Assembly (NCBI GenBank): GCA_015056885.1
Contig: SVFL01000026.1
Coordinates: forward strand, 1-38,077
Reading direction: 5' to 3'
DNA length: 38,077 bases
Origin: Lachnospiraceae bacterium
GTDB taxonomy: Bacteria; Bacillota; Clostridia; Lachnospirales; Lachnospiraceae
Below the pieces are notes generated by a model. It was not told the DNA's origin and did no database searches. It was given only the letters and a program-made list of their open reading frames with translations. This document shows positions 10,006-18,513 of this stretch, in pieces. Position 1 is the first letter of the stretch. Every line of letters starts with the position of its first letter. The position numbers and the translations under genes were made by a program.

Positions 10006-11151
10006 ATGTCAGACACGATACATGATTATCTGGAAGAATACGGAGACATATCCTTTGCAGAGCGTCCCCTGAATGACGTGGATTCTCTGGCATTGTGTGA
10101 GCTGATTTATTTGAAGTTTGATGGCATGGTGCCGGGAGTTAAGGAGGATAAGCCCTTTGTTCGGCTGCAGGAGCTTGCCATTCATCCTGACAAAGATAAG
10201 CTGTTTGCTGATGAGCGGTTTGAGAAAGATAACCGAAGACTTTTTGAAGGGATGCTGCAAGGGAAACGATTTGCCGATATCAAACTTAATTGCTATATCG
10301 ATGTGGTGGAGAAGGAACGGGAAGCTCAGTTTGCAGCGGTGACTTTTCTACTGGATGACGGGACAATTTATGTGGCTTTCCGGGGAACAGATGAGTCCAT
10401 TGTAGGGTGGAAGGAAGATTTTAACATGGCATTTTTGACGGCGCTTCCCAGCCATTCGCTCAGTGTGAAATATCTGAACATGGTGACGAGCAGGTTTTCT
10501 AATGATTTTTATCTGGGGGGGCATTCTAAGGGAGGTAATCTGGCAATATACAGTGCCATGAACTGTGTACCTTATGTGCAGAAGCGTATCCGTAAGATTT
10601 ATAGTCTGGACGGTCCCGGTTTACATCCGCAAATTTTGGAAAAGTGCGATTATGAGCGGATTGCAGACAAAGTAGTTAAAATTAAGCCGCAATCCTCCAT
10701 TGTCGGAATGTTGTTTGAGTGGGATACCCGGTATCAGGTAGTGGAGTCAAGATACTTTGGCCTTTTGCAGCACAATTTGTTTAACTGGAAGGTTGAGAAG
10801 GGTGAATTTATTGTGGCGGAGGATATTTATGAACGGGCCCGTCAAAATAGTATAGTTTTCAATGAATGGATTATGTCGCAGGATGAGGAGCATATTCGGC
10901 TGTTTGTAGATACCCTGTATAAGGTGATATCTGCTTCTGAAGCGGAGGATGTGATGGCAATTACCGCAGACTGGAAGAACAGTATGCTGAGTATGATAGC
11001 GGCTTTAAAAGAGGTGGACGAAGAGACCACGCAGATACTGCAGAAGACGATTAAGGAGTTGTTCGAGCTGGGCAGAGTGAAGAGGCGTCAGCGGTTGTTT
11101 AAATCCTTTCGTAAAGCATATCATGCGCTTACAGGGCGTTTGAAGCACTGA
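10006..11151 (+). CDS. Mbeg1-like (DUF2974) alpha/beta-hydrolase
   Basis: This 381-residue protein has a lipase-like alpha/beta-hydrolase core. The nucleophile elbow GHSKGG places Ser at S174, an AFRGTDES strand-turn precedes it, and SLDGPGLHP gives a candidate acid at D202. This arrangement is typical of the Mbeg1-like/DUF2974 family in clostridia, whose substrates are mostly unknown. No signal peptide is present, so it is cytosolic. ATG 10006 is preferred to TTG 9994 because GGAGG lies 5 nt upstream of it. Its 3' end overlaps the convergent amidotransferase gene by 23 bp. Confidence 0.85.
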   Translation: MSDTIHDYLEEYGDISFAERPLNDVDSLALCELIYLKFDGMVPGVKEDKPFVRLQELAIHPDKDKLFADERFEKDNRRLFEGMLQGKRFADIKLNCYIDVVEKEREAQFAAVTFLLDDGTIYVAFRGTDESIVGWKEDFNMAFLTALPSHSLSVKYLNMVTSRFSNDFYLGGHSKGGNLAIYSAMNCVPYVQKRIRKIYSLDGPGLHPQILEKCDYERIADKVVKIKPQSSIVGMLFEWDTRYQVVESRYFGLLQHNLFNWKVEKGEFIVAEDIYERARQNSIVFNEWIMSQDEEHIRLFVDTLYKVISASEAEDVMAITADWKNSMLSMIAALKEVDEETTQILQKTIKELFELGRVKRRQRLFKSFRKAYHALTGRLKH

Positions 11152-11794
11152 TTGAAAACCAGGAAAGTAGCAATGCTCCCGACAGTTTAGTCTGCCTGAT
11201 ATCCAGTCTCTCAGGATGCCATTGTACACCCAGAATAGGGAGTGTTTCATGACAAATGGCTTCCGGACATTCATCGTCACAGGATTTTTGGAGGACATTC
11301 AGCCCCTTGCCCAGACGGGCAATGCATTGGTGATGGCAGGAATTGACTCTGGCTGTTTTTCCATAGAGAGAATACAAGAAAGAACAGGGAGCAATGGTGG
11401 TATCATGGTACAAATCCAAGTCAGTAGTCTGATGGAGATGAAGATTTTCCATGTCCTGAACAATGGTTCCGCCGAAGGCAACGTTAATTAACTGCATGCC
11501 TTTACAGATACCCAGTACAGGCAGATTATTGTTTAGGCACAGTTCCAGAGCATGAAACTGCAGAATGTCCAGTTCGGTGTCAATATTGCGGGAGCCTTTG
11601 TTTTTTTGACCGAAAAAGGCAGGTGTAATATCGCCGCCACCGGGTAGAATCAGACCGTCACAGGCTGCGGCCTCACCGGGATTGAGTGTGACCAAGGGGA
11701 TAAAGGAATTTTCCGACAGGAAGCGTTCATAGTTGGCGGTATACTTGGGACGCCCCAGGATAGCGATTTTTTTCTGGGAAAAAGGAAGTGACAT
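11129..11794 (-). CDS. Class-I glutamine amidotransferase, peptidase C26 / gamma-glutamyl-GABA hydrolase-like
   Basis: It is a 221-residue GATase1 domain protein. The nucleophile is C97 in GICKGMQ, and the rest of the triad is H193 and E195 in VQWHPE. LILPGGGDITP is the oxyanion-side motif of the PuuD/C26 group. Members hydrolyse gamma-glutamyl amides such as gamma-glutamyl-GABA, but the actual substrate is not visible. AAGGAG precedes its ATG on the minus strand. It is divergent from the YfhO gene with only 54 bp between them and convergent, with overlap, to the Mbeg1-like gene. Confidence 0.87.
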   Translation of the reverse strand: MSLPFSQKKIAILGRPKYTANYERFLSENSFIPLVTLNPGEAAACDGLILPGGGDITPAFFGQKNKGSRNIDTELDILQFHALELCLNNNLPVLGICKGMQLINVAFGGTIVQDMENLHLHQTTDLDLYHDTTIAPCSFLYSLYGKTARVNSCHHQCIARLGKGLNVLQKSCDDECPEAICHETLPILGVQWHPERLDIRQTKLSGALLLSWFSISASNAL

Positions 11795-11848
11795 ATACAG
11801 GCTCCTTGTGGGCTTTTATATAAATATATGCGATAAAGAGGAAATAAA

Positions 11849-14464
11849 ATGAGTAATCAGATAACTAATCAGATAAAAGAAAAACAAAGGGCAAAATTAG
11901 CAGTGGGTGAAATGACCATAGTACTGTCATTTTTCCTGCCTATTTTTATTATGCTAATTGGTTTTGTGATTTGTGGCATTTATCCCTTTGGTGACAGATG
12001 TTTCTTAAGTACGGATATGTACCATCAGTACATGCCGTTCTTTCGGGAGTTTATGAGGAGCATCAAAGCAGGTGAGGGCGTATCTTTCACATGGAATGTA
12101 GGAATCGGCAGTAACTTTTTGGCATTATATGTCTATTATCTGGCGAGTCCCTTTCACTGGCTTGGACTGGCGGTGCCGGAGCGGTTTTATATTGAATTTT
12201 TGAGCTACTTAATAGTGTTTAAAATCGGTCTCTGTGGATTGACCTCTTATCTGTTTTTGCGTTATCGTGGCAGACGAATTGTTCAGGAAACCGGGGCTGA
12301 GTTTAACAATAACCGGATGGTGCATCCGGAGCTGGCAGCTTTGTTTTTCTCCATGTTTTATGCGTTGTCCGGATTTCTGGCGGCATATAACTGGAATATT
12401 ATGTGGATTGACTGTGTGGTGCTGTTGCCCCTGATTGTCATGGACCTGGAGCGCCTGGTACGGGAGGGGAAACCCGGTTTGTACTGTGTGACACTGGGAT
12501 TGTCCATCTATACCAATTACTATATTTCGATTATGATTTGTATTTTTCTGGTGCTGTATTTTATCTTCCTGTATTGCACCGAGCATCATCCGGTGAAGGC
12601 AGGTCGTACCGACAGGAAAGCGAAAGTGCTGGCGCATATCCGTCCCGCAGGGCAGTTTGCATTGTACTCCCTGTTGGCAGGTGGTATGGCAGCAGTACTG
12701 TTGATTCCTGAGGTATGCGCGATTCTGGAGACCGATTTTGGCGACTCTGATTTTCCTGAAAAGGTGGAAACCTATTTTTCGGTATTGGATATGCTTGCCC
12801 GACATTGCGTGGCAGTATCTGTTGAGAAAGGACTGGACCATTGGCCCAATATTTACTGCGGCGCTCCGGTGTTCCTTTTTGTACCTTTTTATGCAATGAA
12901 TGAGAAGATTCCTGCCCGCAGACGATTTGGTATGATGGCACTTGCAGGGGTAATGTTGCTGGGCTTTAGCACTAATGTACTTAACTTTATCTGGCATGGC
13001 CTGAATTATCCGGATTCTCTGCCGGGAAGACAATCCTTTATCTATGTGTTAGTGGTACTGATAATGTGTTATGAAGCATGTTGTCATATGGACAGAAGTC
13101 GGCCGGAACGCAAGGAATATGTGGTGAAGGTATTTTTGGGTGTGGCAGTATTTATGCTTTTTGTGGAAAAATTCGCAGAACATGAGGATATTGTTGCCGG
13201 GGTAGAGTGGTTGACCCTGCTCTTTATTTCTATTTATGCATCTGCAATTTATATGGCACATATCCATACGAGCCGAAAGTGGCGCAATGGACTGGCATTT
13301 GTGGTACTGGTGGCGATTTTGGCAGAGACGGGTATCAATACCTGCTGTACCAGTATTGCCAATGTGAGCCGTTCGGAATATCTGAAATATCAGGAAGATT
13401 ATAAGAATCTCTATGCATGGACACAGGAGCAGGAAGAGGGATTTTACCGAGTGGAGAAGTTTAGCAAGAAAACCAAAAACGATGGTACACTGGCAGGCTA
13501 TCCTACCGCTTCTGTATTTTCTTCGACCATGAATTCTGCGGTGAAGGATATGTATGAGCGTCTGGGCATGCGTTACAGTAAGGTTTTCTATGACCATGAC
13601 GGTGCCACTGCCTTTGTATCTGCCTTGTTGAATGTAAAATATATGTTTGCAGAGTCAGAGGATTATGCAAGCAGTGTCTACCAAATCTGTAACAGCAGTG
13701 AGGGTGTAACTTTGTACAAAAATGTGTATACATTACCCTTTGGTTATGTGGCACCTTATGAGTATGATTTGCCGGAAGGTTTTGGAGATAGTGGTTTGCG
13801 CTTGCAGAATCAAATGTTGCACGATTTGGGAATCGAGAAGCAGCTTTTTACCCGTTGCGAGTCGGATGCTTCCGGTGACGGTGTCATGTTCACGGCATCT
13901 GAGGACGGTGTTTACTATGGAATTGTCACTGCCGGTGGTACTTCAGAAGTAAAACGTATGGGCAGCGGCGTTGATGAAATGAGGTATAAGAACTTAAAAG
14001 ATGGAAGTATTTTGTATCTGGGTGGTTTGCAGGCAGGAGATTTCATCAGTCTGACCAACGATAACGAGGATGACACAACCCCTAATATCTGTGTGGACAT
14101 TTATCGTATGGATGAGCAGGTATTGCAGGAAGCCATCAACATACTGGCGGCCAATCATATGGAAAATGTGACCTATGATGCCAACAATCTGTCCGGTAAT
14201 ATTACCTTACAGGAGGCAGGACGTGTCATTCTCTCTGTTCCCTACGAAAAGGGCTGGACAGTGACCATAAACGGAGAGGAAGTAGAACCGGCGCTCTTTG
14301 GCGAAAGTCTCATGGCATTTGACTTGCAGGCCGGGGAGTATGAATTCAAGATGCATTACGTGCCCTATGGCAAGGGGGCAGGCATTGCAGTGAGCGTGGT
14401 GAGTGTAATTTGCTTTGCAGGGATTATGTTGTTTAGAAATAGAAGGAAAAGAGCAGAAAAGTAG
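11849..14464 (+). CDS. YfhO family polytopic membrane protein
   Basis: At 871 residues it has a dozen or so hydrophobic segments in the first two thirds. A large mainly extracytoplasmic region follows, then a final membrane helix and a basic tail (RNRRKRAEK). The N-terminal pattern DMYHQYMPFFREF...WNVGIGSNF and the C-terminal GWTVTINGEEV...GEYEFKMHYVPYG are characteristic of the YfhO family (GT-C-like fold). In Bacillus, YfhO is linked to glycosylation of lipoteichoic acid; that role is from the family and is not shown here. The start has GAGGAAAT upstream. The next gene follows 33 bp later. Confidence 0.9.
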   Translation: MSNQITNQIKEKQRAKLAVGEMTIVLSFFLPIFIMLIGFVICGIYPFGDRCFLSTDMYHQYMPFFREFMRSIKAGEGVSFTWNVGIGSNFLALYVYYLASPFHWLGLAVPERFYIEFLSYLIVFKIGLCGLTSYLFLRYRGRRIVQETGAEFNNNRMVHPELAALFFSMFYALSGFLAAYNWNIMWIDCVVLLPLIVMDLERLVREGKPGLYCVTLGLSIYTNYYISIMICIFLVLYFIFLYCTEHHPVKAGRTDRKAKVLAHIRPAGQFALYSLLAGGMAAVLLIPEVCAILETDFGDSDFPEKVETYFSVLDMLARHCVAVSVEKGLDHWPNIYCGAPVFLFVPFYAMNEKIPARRRFGMMALAGVMLLGFSTNVLNFIWHGLNYPDSLPGRQSFIYVLVVLIMCYEACCHMDRSRPERKEYVVKVFLGVAVFMLFVEKFAEHEDIVAGVEWLTLLFISIYASAIYMAHIHTSRKWRNGLAFVVLVAILAETGINTCCTSIANVSRSEYLKYQEDYKNLYAWTQEQEEGFYRVEKFSKKTKNDGTLAGYPTASVFSSTMNSAVKDMYERLGMRYSKVFYDHDGATAFVSALLNVKYMFAESEDYASSVYQICNSSEGVTLYKNVYTLPFGYVAPYEYDLPEGFGDSGLRLQNQMLHDLGIEKQLFTRCESDASGDGVMFTASEDGVYYGIVTAGGTSEVKRMGSGVDEMRYKNLKDGSILYLGGLQAGDFISLTNDNEDDTTPNICVDIYRMDEQVLQEAINILAANHMENVTYDANNLSGNITLQEAGRVILSVPYEKGWTVTINGEEVEPALFGESLMAFDLQAGEYEFKMHYVPYGKGAGIAVSVVSVICFAGIMLFRNRRKRAEK

Positions 14465-14497
14465 ATGCGTAAAGAATCCTGACAGGGGGACAAGTGT

Positions 14498-14890
14498 ATG
14501 AATGAATGTGGAGCCTTTTTTAGTGTGTATAGAGCAATTTTTAATGTGCTTCTTTTGGTTTTCGGTGTGAGCTTTATTCTCACAGGTATAATGATTGGTG
14601 TCCTCGAGGCGATAGAGCCGAGTGTGGAAGTAACCGGAACGGTAGTTGAAGTGGATGATTCCATGACGAAAGACGGTAAGAAAAAAGTAGCTGTATATTA
14701 TACTCATGAAGATGAGGGATATTTAATCAAAACGAAGACAGACAAGTTGGATATCCAACAGGGAGACCATATCTCAGTTGCTCACAAAGGAAATGCCATG
14801 GTAGGAATACTGCTGACCACCGGCGCCGGTTTAATATGTGTAGTGGCAGGAGTGTGTGGAGTGTTGATAGCAAAAAGACGGCAGGAGTAG
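14498..14890 (+). CDS. Small two-helix membrane protein, DUF3592-like
   Basis: The protein has 130 residues with one membrane helix at about 15-37, a soluble beta-rich segment (about 45-95, EVTGTVVEVDDS...VAVYYTHEDEGY), then a second helix at about 100-124 ending in KRRQE. The architecture resembles the DUF3592 group of small membrane proteins, whose role is unknown. GGGGGA precedes the ATG. It follows the YfhO gene closely and is followed by a strong terminator, so it is probably the last gene of that unit. Confidence 0.7.
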   Translation: MNECGAFFSVYRAIFNVLLLVFGVSFILTGIMIGVLEAIEPSVEVTGTVVEVDDSMTKDGKKKVAVYYTHEDEGYLIKTKTDKLDIQQGDHISVAHKGNAMVGILLTTGAGLICVVAGVCGVLIAKRRQE

Positions 14891-14930
14891 GTGGGCTGGT
14901 TTTAGGTGGATTTATTGTACTGTAAATATG

Positions 14931-14987
14931 ATACCTTCTTAATCAGAAGGAAGCGAAGTGCTTCCCGATGATAAGAAGGTATTTTTC
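14931..14987 (+). terminator. Two-tier hairpin terminator, first copy of a related pair
   Basis: ATACCTTCTTA (14931-14941) pairs with TAAGAAGGTAT (14972-14982). An inner stem GGAAGC (14949-14954)/GCTTCC (14960-14965) has a 5-nt loop, and a T-run follows. Outer and inner stems match those at 26061-26125. Confidence 0.85.
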
Positions 14988-15027
14988 GTTTTGAGATATT
15001 TACACAGTTTACAAGGAGGACAAGAGT

Positions 15028-15696
15028 ATGAAGTACATCGTTGTTGATTTGGAAATGAATCCGGTAGCTAAGGAATATAAGGAAGAGAGACGCATCAGTT
15101 CCATGGAAGTCATTGAAATCGGAGCAGTAGTTCTCGATGAGAGCTTTCTTGTACTGGGGGAGTTTAAAACACTGGTTAAGCCCCGATACAACAGTGAAAT
15201 CTACAAGAAATATGAGACGCTTACCGGCATCAGCACTCAGATGGTGTCCGGCGCCCCGGATTTTGCCACAGCCTATGAAATGTTTGTAAACTGGTGTGAG
15301 TCCTATGGAGATGAATACGAGGTCTATGCATGGAGTGAGAATGATTATAACCAGATTGTGGCAGAGATGGACCAGAAGAAGTATACCAACGAGGCGAAGA
15401 AAGCAGCTCTTGCACAGTGGAAGGATTTTCAGAAAGAATATACCGAGAAGCTTGGACTGGAGCGCATTATGTCCTTACAAAAAGCACTGGACTATGCCGG
15501 AATTGCTTTTGAGGGGCGCATGCATGATGCCCTGTGTGATGCCAGAAATACCGCAGAGCTCTTTGCAATTGTGCGGAATGAAGAAAGATGTAATGTGGTG
15601 CTGAAGAGCGTGATGGAGGCACTGAGACCCAAGAAGGTAGAGGGTACTTTGGGTGAGATGTTTGACTGGGGAAAGTTGTTGGCGCAGGGAGCGTAA
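15028..15696 (+). CDS. DEDDh-type 3'-5' exonuclease (KapD/RNase T-like)
   Basis: It is a 222-residue single-domain exonuclease of the DnaQ-like superfamily, acting on RNA or DNA 3' ends. The acidic set is visible: D7 and E9 (VVDLEMN), D106 (AWSENDYNQI), H166 and D171 (MHDALCDARNTA), which makes it the DEDDh subtype. Length and style fit the clostridial KapD-like group. AAGGAGG lies before ATG 15028. It has housekeeping composition and directly precedes the AT-rich accessory operon, without a clear terminator between them. Confidence 0.88.
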   Translation: MKYIVVDLEMNPVAKEYKEERRISSMEVIEIGAVVLDESFLVLGEFKTLVKPRYNSEIYKKYETLTGISTQMVSGAPDFATAYEMFVNWCESYGDEYEVYAWSENDYNQIVAEMDQKKYTNEAKKAALAQWKDFQKEYTEKLGLERIMSLQKALDYAGIAFEGRMHDALCDARNTAELFAIVRNEERCNVVLKSVMEALRPKKVEGTLGEMFDWGKLLAQGA

Positions 15697-15765
15697 AGAT
15701 GAGATAAAAAGACAGAATAGTTAGGAAATTGTCAGATTTTGGTGGTAGATATGATAGTGAAATGG

Positions 15766-15771
15766 TATAAT
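15766..15771 (+). promoter_or_regulatory. -10 box TATAAT for the accessory operon
   Basis: There is a perfect TATAAT with no good -35 at 17 bp. A TTGTCA at 15729 with TATGAT at 15750 (15-bp spacer) is a weaker alternative. A start 7-9 bp after TATAAT would place the RNA 5' end at the first arm of the leader stem (15780). Confidence 0.5.
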
Positions 15772-15779
15772 AGGTTTAG

Positions 15780-15888
15780 AAAAGCTAAATTTCTGATTAT
15801 GTGATTGGGGGACGAGTGAGTGCAAGGAGGGGCGCTTGGTTGACTGCACGCAACGTGCAGATATAGGATGAGGGAAGGATTAGCTTTT
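15780..15888 (+). promoter_or_regulatory. Structured leader RNA of the accessory operon
   Basis: AAAAGCTAA (15780-15788) is perfectly complementary to TTAGCTTTT (15880-15888). This closes a domain of about 109 nt that contains an inner hairpin CTGCACG (15844-15850)/CGTGCAG (15854-15860) and purine-rich G-tracts between. The 3' arm ends 34 nt before the first ATG. The pairing is seen in the sequence; any regulatory or stand-alone RNA role is inference. It matches no riboswitch I recognise. Confidence 0.45.
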
Positions 15889-15922
15889 ACGAAAGGAAAA
15901 TAGAAGACAGGAGATAAAAGAT

Positions 15923-18499
15923 ATGGCAACAATCAAAATTAGTAGTGATCCTTATAAGAGAGAGATTAAGTATCATTGTTACAAGGAATCGATTTCTGAG
16001 TGGGAAGAAATTCAGAAATCCAACCCGGATAGTAAATTAAGAGAAGATGAATCAGAGAAAAGCTTTTTGCCATTCCGAATTAAAGAGATAGTAGACATTA
16101 TTGTTAATGAATATTATGTTGGAACAGATATGGTTAACATTATATTTGACGGTACACAGGAAGAATATGTAGAACTTGAGAAAATCTGTAATATGCCTGA
16201 AGTGGCTGACAAAATTATGTTATCAAAGGGCAATATGATTTTAGAAAATGCCAAATTGATTTTAAATGATACCAAAGAGATTTTTAAGACGGTGCAACCC
16301 ATAATAGAAAAAACGGTGCGTGATGATGATGTGAAAAGAGATTTGAATAAGGTTGCAGATGCGTTAGATGATATTATCCCTATTTGTGTTTTTGGAAACT
16401 ATAGTGCAGGTAAATCAACATTTATCAATTCATTGATAGGTCATGAAATTCTTCCTAGTGGAGGAGATCCTGTGACTGCTAAAATTTATAAAATTTCAAT
16501 TTCCGATTCAGAGGAATTGGCAAGGGTAAAATTTAAACATTGGGAAGATGAAATTGAATTGTTGTATGAGGGGAATTCATTTAGGATTAGAAAAGGAAAT
16601 GCTGAGGATTCTCTGTTGTGTGAGCTTTCACAAATGATGGAAGGAAACGTAAAAGATGATATGTATAGCCGAGTTAATAAAGCATTGGAATTTGTGAATG
16701 GATATGAGAAAAAGGATATGGAGACTACGGAGATTAGCGACGTTATTGAAGTAGTGATACCTTTTGCAAAAGAAGGGGTATTGGGAAGAAGTAGAAACAA
16801 CTTTGTTATTTTCGATACACCGGGTTCTAATTCAAACTCAAATACAGATCATTCAAAAGTTTTAGCAGATGCATTGCAGGGATTTTCAAACGGAATACCT
16901 GTGTGGATTTCTCAATACGAGTCTATAGATAGTAATGATAATGCAAAATTGTGTGATGATGTATTGGATATTAAAGCATTGGATAAACGCTTTACAATGA
17001 TTGTGCTTAATAAAGCAGATTGTTCTGATTTGCCGGAAGGCGGTTTTTCGGAGAAACAGATTCAAAATATACTTGAGTATAATTCTGTTGAAAAGATGTA
17101 TGCAAGTGGTATTTTCTTTGTTTCTTCGATAATGGGACTAGGAGCCAAGAATGAAGGTGAATTGACTGACAAGCATTACAGAAAGACATATCGTTCGCAG
17201 CAGGAAATGTTTTCTGATCCGGAAGATGTGGATTACGCAACGTTGTATATTTATAATATTATGCCTGAACAGATTAAGAATGAGGTGATTGAATACTCAA
17301 AAGCGTGTTCACAATCGTCATCAGACTTGGTGTATGCAAATAGTGGATTATTTTGCATTGAGCAGGAAATGGAGGATTTTGCAAGTAAATATTCTGCATA
17401 CAATAAATGCCAAATGGTCTATATGTTTTTGAATGAAGTAATTTACAAAACGAATGATGTTATAAAACAAAAAACCGACTTTTTGATGAGAACAAGAGAA
17501 AAGCGGAAAGAAGAATTAGATTCTGAAAGACAGCAGTTATTGGATACTTTGTCCGCTACAACAAAGACAAAGGAGGATGAATTTTGTAGAGGGGCAAAGG
17601 GTTTCTTAAAGACATATGTTGATTCTAGCTTAGATTATTCCTATAATCCGGAAGAATTGGCTGAATTAGATGATAAGATAGTAAAGCATAATGAAGAAGT
17701 AAATAAATTTGCATCACAGGAAAACGAATTTGCTGAAGCACGTAACAGTATGTGGAATCATCTGAAAGAAAACGGTCAAAGCTTGCTAAAAGGTAATCTG
17801 AAGGAATCTCTCAAGGTTATGAGAGATGATTTTGTTAGGGATTATAGGGAGGTACAGGAAAAAGAGGAAGAGATGGATTTTTCCAGAAGTGAAATTGATA
17901 GGGCAACATCAGATGAAATTATGAAGATCGTTGTTGAGAGATACAAAAATAGTATTCTGGATGCAAAAGAAAAGGCTAGCGCTGTTACAAAACAGCATTG
18001 GATAGATAATGCAGAAATTCTTAAGAATACGTTAGTTGCTATTATTACTGGTTCGGATGTTCTGTCGGATGCACAAAGAGAGGAATTGTCGGAAATGATT
18101 ATCAATCATCAAGGGTTAATGATTGATGATGAAGCCAATAGTGTTTTTGTAAAAGCCAAATATCTTAAAGGGCAGTTTTTAGGTCTTAGAATAAGTACAA
18201 GTGAGCGATTGAATACAAAGAGATTGGCAAATAATTTTAATGATACGATTGCAAAAAGTATTAAGGCAATGGCGGATGATTTGAATGAGAATTGTTATTC
18301 AGCTTTTAAGGTATGGCAGACCAATTTGTGTTCGACTATAGAAGAAAATATCACAGAACTGAATCCTCAGTTAAAACAGATTGCTGAGATGATTAAAGAG
18401 GAGACCGAAAAGATAAATGAACTGGCGGAAAATCAGCAGACAATATGTTCTTCGCTGGACGCAATAAGAGAGTTAATGGATTGGAAGGTACTTGAGTAA
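15923..18499 (+). CDS. Dynamin-like large GTPase, first gene of the accessory operon
   Basis: This 858-residue protein opens with a region of about 150 residues of unknown type. A dynamin-family GTPase domain follows: P-loop GNYSAGKST (158-166), PSGGDPVTA as the switch I area, DTPG (298-301) and NKAD (363-366). The remaining 450 or so residues are helical and charged, with coiled-coil-like stretches (EKRKEELDSERQQ, MIKEETEKINELAENQQ). Bacterial dynamin-like proteins remodel or tether membranes and some act in phage defence. No transmembrane helix is obvious. ATG 15923 has AGGAGA upstream. The HerA-like ATPase gene starts 14 bp after its stop. Base composition is clearly AT-rich: 18 G/C of 60 in one hand-counted line at 17461-17520. 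Partner and membrane are unknown. Confidence 0.85.
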   Translation: MATIKISSDPYKREIKYHCYKESISEWEEIQKSNPDSKLREDESEKSFLPFRIKEIVDIIVNEYYVGTDMVNIIFDGTQEEYVELEKICNMPEVADKIMLSKGNMILENAKLILNDTKEIFKTVQPIIEKTVRDDDVKRDLNKVADALDDIIPICVFGNYSAGKSTFINSLIGHEILPSGGDPVTAKIYKISISDSEELARVKFKHWEDEIELLYEGNSFRIRKGNAEDSLLCELSQMMEGNVKDDMYSRVNKALEFVNGYEKKDMETTEISDVIEVVIPFAKEGVLGRSRNNFVIFDTPGSNSNSNTDHSKVLADALQGFSNGIPVWISQYESIDSNDNAKLCDDVLDIKALDKRFTMIVLNKADCSDLPEGGFSEKQIQNILEYNSVEKMYASGIFFVSSIMGLGAKNEGELTDKHYRKTYRSQQEMFSDPEDVDYATLYIYNIMPEQIKNEVIEYSKACSQSSSDLVYANSGLFCIEQEMEDFASKYSAYNKCQMVYMFLNEVIYKTNDVIKQKTDFLMRTREKRKEELDSERQQLLDTLSATTKTKEDEFCRGAKGFLKTYVDSSLDYSYNPEELAELDDKIVKHNEEVNKFASQENEFAEARNSMWNHLKENGQSLLKGNLKESLKVMRDDFVRDYREVQEKEEEMDFSRSEIDRATSDEIMKIVVERYKNSILDAKEKASAVTKQHWIDNAEILKNTLVAIITGSDVLSDAQREELSEMIINHQGLMIDDEANSVFVKAKYLKGQFLGLRISTSERLNTKRLANNFNDTIAKSIKAMADDLNENCYSAFKVWQTNLCSTIEENITELNPQLKQIAEMIKEETEKINELAENQQTICSSLDAIRELMDWKVLE

Positions 18500-18513
18500 A
18501 GCGGGAGGGGCTT

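Noticed and set aside
12209..13033. 274-codon minus-strand frame inside the YfhO gene
   Set aside because: Composition is His/Gln-rich nonsense with no family features. The plus strand encodes a clear YfhO protein.
15780..15888. Leader stem as a retron-type non-coding RNA
   Set aside because: The end-pairing arms are suggestive, but no reverse transcriptase gene is in the window.
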